Shown here piece by piece: positions 45,381-56,334 of a stretch of DNA of 64,000 nt. The DNA is from SAR86 cluster bacterium SAR86B (GTDB lineage: Bacteria; Pseudomonadota; Gammaproteobacteria; Magnimaribacterales; D2472). Position numbers and translations under genes: made by a program. The stretch is taken from contig CAJJCW010000001.1 of NCBI GenBank assembly GCA_905182885.1, forward strand, positions 627,256 through 691,255, read 5' to 3'. The notes beneath the pieces were generated by a model, which was not told the origin of the DNA, searched no databases, and saw nothing but the letters and a program-made list of their open reading frames with translations. Within the stretch, counting starts at the first letter, position 1, and the number at the start of each line of letters is the position of its first letter.

Positions 45381-47950
45381 ATGAGTGATTTTGCAAAAGA
45401 AATAATTTCAGTAAACATAGAAGATGAGCTTAAACAGTCTTATCTCAGCTATGCCCTAAGTGTGATCCATGGCAGGGCTCTTCCGGACATAAGAGATGGC
45501 TTTAAACCAGTTCACAGAAGAATTCTCTACGCTATGTATGATCTTAAAAATTCATATAACAAACCTTATAAAAAATCTGCCAGAGTTGTAGGTGATGTTA
45601 TTGGTAAGTATCACCCTCACGGTGATAGTGCTGTATACGATGCCATGGTAAGAATGGCTCAAGATTTCTCCATGAGATATCCAGTTGTTGAAGGTCAGGG
45701 TAACTTTGGCTCTATTGATGGCGATCCTCCTGCTGCTATGAGGTATACAGAAGTAAGAATGGCCAAAATAACTGATCAGATGTATGGAGATCTTGAAAAA
45801 GAAACAGTTTCATTCTCTCCTAACTATGATGGTAGTGAATTCATTCCAGATGTTTTACCAACTAAAATACCAAATTTATTAGTAAACGGCTCGTCGGGTA
45901 TTGCTGTTGGTATGGCTACTAATATACCCCCTCATAATCTTACAGAAGTTCTTAATGCGAGCATTAATCTCATTAAAGATCCTGAGCTAACAATTGATGA
46001 CCTTATTAAGGATATATCAGGACCCGACTTTCCTACAGGTGGGACTATAGATGGAAGGTCTGGTATATATGACGCATATAAAACAGGAAGAGGCATTATT
46101 CATACAAGGTCAAACACCTCTATAGAAGAAGATGAGAAATCAGGAAAACAATCTTTAATAATTAATGAAATACCTTATATGGTAAACAAAGCTAGGATGC
46201 TAGAAAAGATAGCTGAGTTAGTAAAAGATAAAAAAATTGAAGGTATTACCGAAATAAGAGATGAGTCTGATAAAGATGGTTTGAGAGTGGTCATAGAAGT
46301 TAGAAAAGGTGAATCAGTAGAGGTTTTAGAAAATAATCTATTTGCTCAATCTCAATTAGAGCAGTCATTTGGTATTAATTTTACTGTTCTTGTGGATGGT
46401 CAACCTAAGGAAGTAAACCTGAAAGAAATGCTTGAGGCATTCGTCAAGCATAGAAAAGATGTAATTAAAAAAAGAACACAATATGATCTCAAAAAAGCTA
46501 GAGAAAGAGGGCATATAGTAGAAGGATTAATGGTAGCTATAGCAAATATAGATGAAGTTATTACCATAATCAAAAAATCAAAAGATCCAAAAGTAGCCGC
46601 TGAAGCATTATGTAATAAAGATTGGAAAGCAGGTCCTGTAGAAGCAATTCTAAAGAAAGTTGGCGGGGATGCTTGTAAGCCAGAAGGTCTTGGTAAAGAT
46701 CTTGGTATAAACGGTAAAAAATATAAATTATCTGCCGATCAAGCTAAGGCTATCTTAGAACTAAGACTTGGAAGGTTAACAGGCCTAGAACAAGATAATC
46801 TAAGTAATGAATTTGCAGATATTGTTTCTAAAATAATTGATCTACTTAAAATCTTAGATGACAAAGATACACTTCAAACATTAATGATTGATGAGCTCGA
46901 AGAAATCAAAACTAATTTCGGTGATGAAAGAAGAACATTAATAAATGATACAAGAAGAGGTATTACTAACGAAGATCTTATACCTGAAGAAATGAGAGTT
47001 CTTACTGTTTCTAGAAGTGGTTATGCAAAAACACAACCTCTAGATGAGTATAGAGAGCAGAGAAGAGGCGGTCAGGGAAAAGCAGCAGCAGCAGTTAAGG
47101 AAGAGGACTTAATTCAAAACCTTTATGTTCTAAGTAGTCATATGCAGATATTATGTTTCACAACTAAAGGCAAAGTATTTTGGCTGAAGGTTTATGAAAT
47201 TCCTGTTGCATCCAGAACTTCTAAAGGAAGACCTTTGGTGAATATGTTGAACTAGATGATGATGAATCTGTAAGTGATATTTTGCCAGTTACTGAATTCT
47301 CTGAAGATAAATTTATCTTCATGGCAACTAAAAAAGGCACAACTAAAAAAACAAATCTTAGTCTATTCGCTAAGAAATATAAGTCAGGTATAAAGGCGAT
47401 TGCGTTGGATGACGATGATCAATTAGTGGGAACAGCAATTACTTCTGGAAATGACGAAATTTTACTAGCCTCCTCATCTGGAAAACTTATTAGATTTAAT
47501 GAGTCACATGTAAGACATATGGGCAGAACAGCCAGAGGTGTTCGAGGAATTACGCTTAAAAAAGATGAAAAACTAATTTCATTGATGGTCGGTGATCCTT
47601 TAAAAACAATCTTGTGTGTTTCTGAAAATGGATACGGTAAGAAAACAAGTTTAGAAGATTTTCCTTCCCATAATAGAGGTGGGCAAGGTGTCATTTCTAT
47701 GAAAACTAGTGAAAGAAATGGCTCTATGGTTGCAGCTGCCTTGGTTGAAGATGAGGATGGTATTATGCTGATAAGTGATAAAGGCACAATGATAAGAACA
47801 TCTGTAGTTCAAGTTCCGACATTAAGTAGAAATACCCAGGGTGTAAAGATTATTTCTCCGAAGGATGGAGAAAAACTAATTGAATGTGTGACGATTCCAA
47901 ATGAAGAAGATCATGATGAAGATGGTGATCAAAATCAAGAGGAAGATTAA
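45381..47950 (+). CDS. gyrA: DNA gyrase subunit A, frameshifted near 47253
   Basis: [33 protein letters not shown] ends GRPLVNMLN*; inserting one base restores [18 protein letters not shown] and the C-terminal pinwheel domain. Confidence 0.96.
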
Positions 47951-49026
47951 TGCGTAAATGGAATTTTTGCGCTGGTCCAGCGGTAATATCTGAGCATGTT
48001 TTAGCTGAGGTTAAGGAAGAGCTTCTTGAATGGGGTGATTCTGGCATGTCGATAATGGAAATGAGTCACAGATCTTCAATTTACGATGAAGTAGCAACGA
48101 CTGCCAAGCAAGATTTTATAGATTTATTAAATATTCCTGATAGTCATGATGTTCTTTTTCTTCAAGGGGGAGCTACTCAGCAATTTGCCACTGTGCCAAT
48201 GAACTTTGGACATATAAAAAAGAAAGCTGACTATGTTTTATCTGGAACTTGGTCCAAAAAAGCTATTTCTGAAGCATCAAAAATTCTTGAAGTAAATACC
48301 ATTGCATCATCGGAAGATAAAAATTTTTCATATGCCCCAGACCCAAAAAATTGGAACTTATCTGAGGAATCCGCATACGTTCACTATTGCCCAAATGAAA
48401 CAATCCAAGGGGTGGCTATTCATGATGTCCCTGATCTTGAAAAGCCTTTGGTAGCAGATATGTCATCAGTAATTCTTAGTGAGCCGATGGATGTTTCTAA
48501 ATTCTCATTAATTTATGCAGGCGCACAAAAGAATATTGGCCCAGCTGGACTTACCATGGTTATAGCTGAAAAGAGCTTTATGGAAGCTGATAATCCAGAT
48601 CTCCCAAATATTTTGAGATATTCTAAGCATGCTGAATCAGATTCTATGTTAAATACACCGCCAACATTTGGATGGTACATGGCTGGCAAAGTATTTAAGT
48701 GGATTAAGAAATCCGGAGGTCTAGAATTTTTTAAAGAGCAAAATCATACTAAAGCTCAAACTTTATATACCTACATAGACAACTCAAGTTTTTACTCTAA
48801 TCCGGTTAACATAGAGAATAGATCTATAATGAATATCCCATTTATTCTTGCGGATAAAAATTTGGATAGTGTGTTTCTTAAAGAATGTGAAGAAGAAGGA
48901 CTGCTAAACCTTAAAGGACATAGATCTGTTGGAGGAATGAGGGCTAGTATATATAATGCTATGCCTGTTGAAGGAGTTAATCAGCTAGTAGACTTTATGA
49001 AAGTCTTTGAAGCTAAACACGGTTAA
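47950..49026 (+). CDS. serC: Phosphoserine aminotransferase
   Basis: NFCAGPAVI, EMSHRSSIYDEV, FLQGGATQQFATVPMN, YAGAQKNIGPAGLT. Confidence 0.97.
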   Translation: MRKWNFCAGPAVISEHVLAEVKEELLEWGDSGMSIMEMSHRSSIYDEVATTAKQDFIDLLNIPDSHDVLFLQGGATQQFATVPMNFGHIKKKADYVLSGTWSKKAISEASKILEVNTIASSEDKNFSYAPDPKNWNLSEESAYVHYCPNETIQGVAIHDVPDLEKPLVADMSSVILSEPMDVSKFSLIYAGAQKNIGPAGLTMVIAEKSFMEADNPDLPNILRYSKHAESDSMLNTPPTFGWYMAGKVFKWIKKSGGLEFFKEQNHTKAQTLYTYIDNSSFYSNPVNIENRSIMNIPFILADKNLDSVFLKECEEEGLLNLKGHRSVGGMRASIYNAMPVEGVNQLVDFMKVFEAKHG

Positions 49027-49031
49027 ATAAA

Positions 49032-50120
49032 ATGACTAAGGAAAGTCTTAAAACACTTAGGTCCAAAATAGATAAAATTGATAAGGACCTTTTAAAGCTC
49101 ATTCAAAAGAGAGCCTCTCTTGCTGTTGCTATAGGGAAAGTTAAATCAAAAACTAGTCCAAATACCTCATTTTATAAGCCTGATAGAGAGGCATCTATAC
49201 TTAGAAATATCTTAAAAGATAACGAAAAAGGTGAATTATCAAACTTAAAAGTAAAGAGTATTTTTAAAGAATTAATTTCTGGATGTTTATCTTTAGAGGA
49301 AGCCTTAAAAATTGCTTATCTTGGTCCAGAGGGAACTCATTCTGAAGCAGCAGTTCATAGTCATTTTGGCTCTCTGGTTTCTAGAATGTCATCACCAACA
49401 ATTGATGATGTATTTAGCCAAGTAATTAATAAAGATTCAGACCTTGGAGTTGTTCCTGTTGAAAACTCTTCAGAGGGAGTAATAAATACAACTTTAAATT
49501 GTTTAGCTGATAATGAGAATATTTCTATAAGCGGTGAAATATATCTCAATATAAATCATCAATTAGCATCTGGTAATAAGTTTGACCTAAAGGATGCTTT
49601 TGCTATAGCCTCGCACCCTCAAGCGCTAGGACAATGTAATAAGTGGATAGAAAAAAATATTGGCTCTATTAAGAGATTGGAAATGCCAAGCTCAGCAGTT
49701 GCAGCTCAATATGCTAAAGATAATAAAAATATTTTATGCATAGTAAATTCTCTTGCCATAGACAAGTACAAACTTGTTTTACAGAAAAAAAATATCCAAG
49801 ATTACTCTAATAATAAAACTAGGTTCTTGGTGATAGGCCAAAATGATATTGGAAAAACAGGAAAAGATAAGACATCATTCTTAATTCAAACTGCTAATAA
49901 ACCAGGTGCCTTGATGGAGGTATTAAGACCTTTCGAAAAAAGAAAAATTAATTTAAGCAAGATTGAAACCCGTCCTTCAAGAGGTAACACTAATTCACAT
50001 GATTTCTTTATAGATTGTGAAGGTCATCAAAAGGATCAAAAATTAAAGTTAGCTATTAAAGAGGTTTCCGATAGCGGTGCTTTGGTTAGAATTTTAGGAT
50101 CGTATCCTCAATATGTATGA
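49032..50120 (+). CDS. pheA: Chorismate mutase/prephenate dehydratase
   Basis: LRSKIDKIDKDLLKLIQKRASLA; YLGPEGTHSEAA; VPVENSSEGVI; ACT domain KIETRPSRG. Confidence 0.95.
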   Translation: MTKESLKTLRSKIDKIDKDLLKLIQKRASLAVAIGKVKSKTSPNTSFYKPDREASILRNILKDNEKGELSNLKVKSIFKELISGCLSLEEALKIAYLGPEGTHSEAAVHSHFGSLVSRMSSPTIDDVFSQVINKDSDLGVVPVENSSEGVINTTLNCLADNENISISGEIYLNINHQLASGNKFDLKDAFAIASHPQALGQCNKWIEKNIGSIKRLEMPSSAVAAQYAKDNKNILCIVNSLAIDKYKLVLQKKNIQDYSNNKTRFLVIGQNDIGKTGKDKTSFLIQTANKPGALMEVLRPFEKRKINLSKIETRPSRGNTNSHDFFIDCEGHQKDQKLKLAIKEVSDSGALVRILGSYPQYV

Positions 50121-51215
50121 CAACTCTTTTAGATCATCTAAATAAAGGCATATCAGATCTTCAGTCCATATGAAGCGGGGAGGTCTATTGATGATGTTGT
50201 TGCAGAATACCAGCCTGAAAGAGTTGTAAAGCTCGCTAGTAATGAAAATCCATTAGGACCATCACCAAAAGCTATCGAGGCTCTATCGGGAACTAATAAT
50301 GATTTACACCTATACCCTGATGGCGATGCAAAAAAACTTAAATCTTTAATAGCCTCACATGAAAACCTTGAAACTAATAATATAATTATTGGCAATGGAT
50401 CTAATGAGGTTTTAGAACTTGCCGCAAGAGCTTTCTTGAATAAAGAATCTAGTGCAGTTATGTCAAAGCACGCCTTTGCAGTTTATAAAATTGTCACTCA
50501 ATCCAATGGCGCTAAAATTATTGAAGTTCCAACTGTAAATTGGAAGCATTCATTGAGTGAGTTTCATAAATATATAGATCACACCACAAGAGTTTGCTTT
50601 GTTGCAAACCCTAACAATCCAACTGGGACTTACAACTCTCATGAGGAATTTGAACTCATGATGAATGAATTGCCTAAATCTATTCTTGTAATTTTAGATC
50701 TTGCATATTGTGAGTATGTAGAAAAAGATGATTACGTTGATCTTAATATTTTGTTATCTAAGTTTCCTAATCTGTTGGTAACTAAAACTTTTTCTAAGAT
50801 ACAAGGCCTAGCAAGTTTAAGAATTGGTTACGGCTTGGCAAGTAAAGAATTGATAGGCTCACTTAATAAGATAAGACAGCCATTTAACTCTAACTCACTA
50901 GCTCAAGAAGCTGCATGTTTGGCAATTGCTGATAAAGAACATATTACAAAAAGTATTAAACTCAATGCAGAGCAAAGAGAGCTCGTGTTTAAAAGGCTTT
51001 CAGATATGGGAATGGAATGCATACCATCACAAGGCAATTTTATTTCGTTTAGAGGTCCTTTCGATGCTGATGAGTTATTTATTAATCTTATGAAAGAAGG
51101 TGTGATTGTAAGACCAATAGGTCTATATGATATGCCAGAGTTTATTAGAGTTACGATTGGTACTAAGGACGAAAATGAATATTTTCTTCAAAAACTTTCT
51201 GAGATATTAAATTGA
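50117..51215 (+). CDS. hisC: Histidinol-phosphate aminotransferase, N-terminal frameshift near 50160
   Basis: MTTLLDHLNKGISDLQ / YEAGRSIDDVVAEYQPERVVKLASNENPLGPSPKA..; NPNNPTGTY; KTFSKIQGLASLRIGYG. Confidence 0.92.
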
Positions 51216-52086
51216 ACAACTCCAGTTAAGGAAATATTAATCATTGGACTTGGCCTCATAGGATCTTCTATTGCTATGGCTTCAAGAAGTAAGGGAATAG
51301 TCGTCCATGGCTTTGATATTAATGAGAGCTTATGTTGCTAAAGCTTTAGAAGAAAAAATTATTGACGGTAGTTTTAGCTCAATTAAAGAAATAAATAATA
51401 AAGATTTAATTGGAAAAGTAGATTTAATAATTGTCTCAGTATCTCCAAAAAATACTCAAGATGTCATCAATGAATTAGATGTTTTATGGAATTCAGATAT
51501 TACAATAACTGATACAGCTAGCGTTAAAAATCACCTAAGATTTCCATCATCTTCAAATATTGTGTTATCTCATCCCATCGCAGGCTCAGATAAATCTGGA
51601 ATTGAGGCGGGCATAGATGATCTTTTTATCGGTAAAAAAAATGTTATTTGTAATCCATTTAATGCAGATCAATACCATGTAGATAGGCTTAAAGATTTCT
51701 GGAAGCATGCTCTTCAAATGAGAGTTTCTGAGATGTCAGTTAAAGACCATGACATTCTTTTTGCTGTAACAAGTCATTTACCCCATCTTATTTCATATGC
51801 CCTTATAGACTCTATTAGATTATCAGCTACCAATGTTGACGATAATGCAGGAGGAGGACTTAAAGAATTTATAAGATTAAGCGGATCTAATCCTGAAATG
51901 TGGAGTGAAATATTTGAATTAAATGGAATGAATATCATTAAATCTCTTGCAGGCATGCAACTCTCAATAAATAACCTTTTAGAATTAATAACAAAAAATA
52001 AAGAAATTCCAAGTATGTTTTCCCATTCAGAAATGCTCAAGAACGAGTTAGAGGAAATTAAGAATTACAAAGAAGATAAGTTTTGA
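51212..52086 (+). CDS. tyrA: Prephenate dehydrogenase, N-terminal frameshift(s)
   Basis: KEILIIGLGLIGSSIAMASRSKGIVVHGFDINE / YVAKALEEKIIDG..; SHPIAGSDKSGIEAG; AVTSHLPHLISYAL. Confidence 0.88.
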
Positions 52087-53396
52087 ATCTCTTAGCTAAA
52101 AATACTCCAAGCCTAATGGGCGAAGTAACCTGCCCTGGCGATAAGTCTATATCTCAGAGGGCTGTAATGATTGGATCCCTTTTAAATGCAGATATTAAAA
52201 TAACAGGTTTTTTAAACGGCGAAGATCCAATATCCACAGCAAATGCATTAAATAAAATTGGCTCCTCCATTGCCATTGAAGGCACTGAAGTAAACATTAA
52301 AAAAAGAGTTGATCCATTTACCTCATCTGATGGACTGGTTGATTTAGGGAACTCTGGAACAGGCATGAGGTTAATGATGGGTTTAGTCTCAGGACTTGGC
52401 TTGGATGCAATACTTGTTGGCGATGAGTCTTTATCAAAAAGGCCTATGTTAAGAGTTGCCAATCCACTGAACGAGATGGGAGCATCCGTGACTTGTGAAG
52501 AAGGAATGCCGCCGGTCAATATATCTCCAGGGCAGATTACCAATAATTTTTTATACGAAATGCCTATTGCAAGCGCGCAAGTTAAATCATCAATTATTTT
52601 GGCTGCTCTTGCAGCAAATAAAAAAGTTTCTGTGATAGAAAAATCACCAACAAGAGATCACACAGAAAGGATGATTAGATATTTTGAAGGAGATATAGAA
52701 TCTAAAGAACATAACTCAGGCAATATCATTACTTACAACCCTTCAGAACTATCTAGTAAACCCTCATATGAAGTTGTCGGAGATTTTTCATCTGCGGCTT
52801 TTATGATTGTTGCTGGCTTAATTGCTAGAGACTCTAGAATCTTAGTTAAAAATGTTGGGATGAATCCAACTAGATCTGGACTTTTACATGTTTTAAAATC
52901 TATGGGCGGTAAGATTTCTATAAAAAATACAGCAACAATATGTAACGAAGAGGTCGCTGACATTTTAGTAGAGTCATCTGATTTACATGGTGTTGATGTT
53001 AAGGGGGACATTATTCCTATTATTATTGATGAAATTCCTATATTGAGTATTGCTGCTTCATTTGCAAAGGGCACAACATTAATAAAAGATGCTGCTGAGC
53101 TAAGAGTTAAAGAGTCAGATCGCCTTGCGGCTATTTCAGATGGGCTATTAAAAATCAACATAGATCATGAATTATTTGATGACGGCATTAAAATAAATGG
53201 TTCTGATAAAGATATTGATGATTTAGTTGAGATTGATTCTCATGGTGATCATAGAATTGCTATGAGTTTTTTGATTGCTAGTTTGCGATCTAAAAATGGA
53301 ATACGGGTTAAAGACTGTAAAAATATTTTTACTTCTTTCCCTACTTTCTTATCTTCAATGAAAGAATTAGGATTGTCTATAAATGAGCAAACTTAA
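52083..53396 (+). CDS. aroA: 3-phosphoshikimate 1-carboxyvinyltransferase (TTG start)
   Basis: VTCPGDKSISQRAVMIGSL, LGNSGTGMRLM, RVKESDRL, DHRIAMSFLIA. Confidence 0.96.
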   Translation: MNLLAKNTPSLMGEVTCPGDKSISQRAVMIGSLLNADIKITGFLNGEDPISTANALNKIGSSIAIEGTEVNIKKRVDPFTSSDGLVDLGNSGTGMRLMMGLVSGLGLDAILVGDESLSKRPMLRVANPLNEMGASVTCEEGMPPVNISPGQITNNFLYEMPIASAQVKSSIILAALAANKKVSVIEKSPTRDHTERMIRYFEGDIESKEHNSGNIITYNPSELSSKPSYEVVGDFSSAAFMIVAGLIARDSRILVKNVGMNPTRSGLLHVLKSMGGKISIKNTATICNEEVADILVESSDLHGVDVKGDIIPIIIDEIPILSIAASFAKGTTLIKDAAELRVKESDRLAAISDGLLKINIDHELFDDGIKINGSDKDIDDLVEIDSHGDHRIAMSFLIASLRSKNGIRVKDCKNIFTSFPTFLSSMKELGLSINEQT

Positions 53397-54045
53397 AATA
53401 CTTACAATTGATGGACCCTCTGCCTCAGGCAAAGGATCTTTATCTAGAAATATTGCAAAACATTTAGGTTTTAAAATTCTAGATAGCGGTCTTTTGTATA
53501 GAACTTATGCATATTTTTCACAATCAGGCTCTAATATTGAAGAGATTTCCAATCGTATTAAAAATGAAATCTCCTTTTCTTTTAATGAAAATGATGTGAG
53601 TATTCTCCATAAAGATAAAGATATTACCTCTCTATTAAGATCTGAAACTACTGCAAAAATTGCATCTGAATTAAGCGCACTTCCTAAAACAAGAGAAGAC
53701 CTGCTAACAATCCAAAGAGATTTTTATAACCAAGAAGGCCTTGTTGCAGACGGAAGGGATATGGGTACTGTAGTATTCCCAAAGGCTGCCTTAAAAATAT
53801 TCTTAACTGCCTCTCCTGAGGTTAGGGCAAAAAGAAGGCATTTAGAGTTGCAGAAACGAGGACAAGAAGTTAATATGCTCGATCTGATTGCAGACATTGA
53901 GCTAAGAGATATGAAGGATAGAACACGAACTTTATCCCCATTAATACCAGCAGAAGATTCAGTTGTAATTGATTCTTCAAATATGTCGATTGACGAAGTA
54001 TTGAGTTTTACTAAAAAGCTCACAAAAAAGGAATTTAATAAATGA
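53383..54045 (+). CDS. cmk: Cytidylate kinase
   Basis: [45 protein letters not shown]. Confidence 0.95.
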   Translation: MSKLKILTIDGPSASGKGSLSRNIAKHLGFKILDSGLLYRTYAYFSQSGSNIEEISNRIKNEISFSFNENDVSILHKDKDITSLLRSETTAKIASELSALPKTREDLLTIQRDFYNQEGLVADGRDMGTVVFPKAALKIFLTASPEVRAKRRHLELQKRGQEVNMLDLIADIELRDMKDRTRTLSPLIPAEDSVVIDSSNMSIDEVLSFTKKLTKKEFNK

Positions 54046-55349
54046 CAGAATCATTTGCAGCTTTACTAGACGAAAGCTTAGGAACATTGGATATGCAACC
54101 CGGATCAATAGTATCAGGAGTTGTATTAGACGTAGATAAGGATTGGGTGACAATCCATGTAGGGTTAAAATCAGAAGGAGTTGTATCTCTTGATGAATTC
54201 AGAGATAACGCAGGAGAAGTAGCTATTGCAGTTGGTGACGAGGTGCAAGTTGCACTTGAAGCAGTAGAGGACGGATATGGCGAAACTAGAATCTCTAGAG
54301 AGAAAGCTAGAAAAATAACAACGTGGAAAATGCTTGAGGACGCTCTGGAAACCGGAGAGTTTGTAACAGGTAAAATTCAAAATAGAGTTAAGGGTGGATT
54401 TGCTGTTGAGGTAGAAGTTGTAAAGGCTTTCCTACCTGGATCTTTAGTAGACGTGAGACCTGTTAAGGAATCACCAGACATTGAATACACAGTATCAGAA
54501 TTCAAAGTAATCAAATTAGACTACAAAAGAAATAACGTTGTCTTATCAAGAAAGGCTGTACTAGAGAAAAATAACTCAGCCGTTAAGGTTGAGCTTCTTA
54601 AGAATCTTGAGGAAGGCCAAATAGTTAAAGGTATAGTTAAAAATATAACTGACTATGGTGCATTTGTAGACTTAGGAGGCCTAGACGGCTTGCTTCATAT
54701 TACAGATATTTCTTGGTCAAGAGTCACGAATCCGGCTGAATTCTTAAGCCTTGGTGATGAGATAGACGTTAAGATATTGAGTTTTGATAAAGAAAAACTA
54801 AGAGTTTCTTTGGGACTTAAACAAATACAAAACGACCCATGGGAAAATGTTGAGAATACCTATGCTGTAGGCGGAGTCTATGAAGCATCAGTATCTAATA
54901 TTACAGATTACGGTTGTTTTGCTCAATTAGAAGAAGGCATTGAAGGCTTAATCCATTTATCAGAACTTGATTGGACAAGTAAAAATATTCATCCATCAAA
55001 AGTTGTTGAATTAGAGCAGAAAATCAAGGTAATGATTTTAGAAATTGATAATGAAAAGAGAAGAATATCTCTTGGATTAAAACAAACTAAAGCGAACCCT
55101 TGGACTGAGTTCTCAAATAAATACGGTATCGGGGATAGGGTTGAAGGTAGTATTAAATCAATTACAGATTTTGGTATCTTTGTTGGCCTTGAAGGAGACA
55201 TAGACGGCTTGATTCATCTTTCAGATATTTCAGAAAGTGATGATCCTAAGGATGCTCTAGAAGGATATAAGAAAGGCGATAAATTAGACTGTATAGTCTT
55301 TGCAGTTGACGCTGAAAGAGAAAGAATTTCATTAAAGTTGAGTGAATAG
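54042..55349 (+). CDS. rpsA: 30S ribosomal protein S1, five S1 repeats
   Basis: Five S1/OB repeats, e.g. [34 protein letters not shown]; ends LKLSE*. Confidence 0.94.
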   Translation: MTESFAALLDESLGTLDMQPGSIVSGVVLDVDKDWVTIHVGLKSEGVVSLDEFRDNAGEVAIAVGDEVQVALEAVEDGYGETRISREKARKITTWKMLEDALETGEFVTGKIQNRVKGGFAVEVEVVKAFLPGSLVDVRPVKESPDIEYTVSEFKVIKLDYKRNNVVLSRKAVLEKNNSAVKVELLKNLEEGQIVKGIVKNITDYGAFVDLGGLDGLLHITDISWSRVTNPAEFLSLGDEIDVKILSFDKEKLRVSLGLKQIQNDPWENVENTYAVGGVYEASVSNITDYGCFAQLEEGIEGLIHLSELDWTSKNIHPSKVVELEQKIKVMILEIDNEKRRISLGLKQTKANPWTEFSNKYGIGDRVEGSIKSITDFGIFVGLEGDIDGLIHLSDISESDDPKDALEGYKKGDKLDCIVFAVDAERERISLKLSE

Positions 55350-55636
55350 TAGTAAGCCAGAAACTTACAATCGTTCAGATATTGAATTAGCTTTAATTAA
55401 AGAATTTCCACATCTTAGTAAATCTCAAATTTCATTAGCAATTGATTCTATTTTAGAGTCAATTGTTGATGCTGTTGCTTTAGACAATAAAGTTGAAATA
55501 AGAGGCTTTGGAACTTTTTCTAAAAAATACATCAGACCTAGAAAATTTATAAATCCCTAGAACCAAGGAAGTTTCATACCTTGGAGAAACTGCAACAATG
55601 CACTTCAAGCCATCCAAATCATTGGTTGAGAAGTAA
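55342..55636 (+). CDS. ihfB: Integration host factor subunit beta, frameshifted near 55553
   Basis: [48 protein letters not shown] / [25 protein letters not shown]. Confidence 0.9.
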
Positions 55637-55660
55637 GTTATAGTTTAAGATTCAACAATC

Positions 55661-56332
55661 ATGACCAAACAAATTATTACTGCCGTTGATGAATCAAATC
55701 TAGACCTATTTAAAGAGATTATTGACTCTCTTGATAGCAATCTATGTATGGTAAAGATTGGCAGCGTCAGCTTTAACGCACTAGGCCATGAGGCAGTTTT
55801 ATATGCTGCAAGTAAAGGATTTGATATCTTTTTAGACCTTAAATTACATGACATCCCTAATACGGTTAAAAAATCTATAGAAGGGTTAGTTAATCTCCCA
55901 ATTCAAATGCTGACTATTCATACATCGGGAGGTAAGCAGATGATGCAAGCCGCCATGCAGGCATTAGAGGGAAGTAATATAAAAGTTTTTGGTGTCACTG
56001 CACTAACCAGCCTTTCAGATGCTGATACAAATCAAATATACAAAAGAGATGCTGCTGATCAAGTTGCAGCAATGCTAGATCTTGCTGAAGAGTCAGGAAT
56101 TGATGGAGTGGTATGCTCGCCTCATGAGCTTCATTTGGTAGCTAAAAGAGAGTCTTTGCTCTCAATTACTCCAGGCATTAGATTAAGAGACTCTGATGAC
56201 GATCAAAGTAGGGTTATGACACCAAAGGAAGCTATAGATCTAGGAGCAAGCTATATAGTGATTGGTCGTCCCATTACAGCATCAGGCAATATTAAAGAAG
56301 CTCTTAAAGAAATACATAACTCAATTCAATAA
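55661..56332 (+). CDS. pyrF: Orotidine 5'-phosphate decarboxylase
   Basis: FLDLKLHDIPNTVKKSI, GVTALTSL, GVVCSPHE, VIGRPITAS. Confidence 0.95.
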   Translation: MTKQIITAVDESNLDLFKEIIDSLDSNLCMVKIGSVSFNALGHEAVLYAASKGFDIFLDLKLHDIPNTVKKSIEGLVNLPIQMLTIHTSGGKQMMQAAMQALEGSNIKVFGVTALTSLSDADTNQIYKRDAADQVAAMLDLAEESGIDGVVCSPHELHLVAKRESLLSITPGIRLRDSDDDQSRVMTPKEAIDLGASYIVIGRPITASGNIKEALKEIHNSIQ

Positions 56333-56334
56333 TT

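Noticed and set aside
47419-47787. 122-aa antisense ORF within the gyrA C-terminal region
   Set aside because: Spurious antisense of a conserved gene.
52154-53161. Long antisense ORFs (129 and 142 aa) within aroA
   Set aside because: Opposite strand of a strongly supported gene; translations are low complexity and Ser/Ile/Pro-rich as expected for antisense of AT-rich coding DNA.
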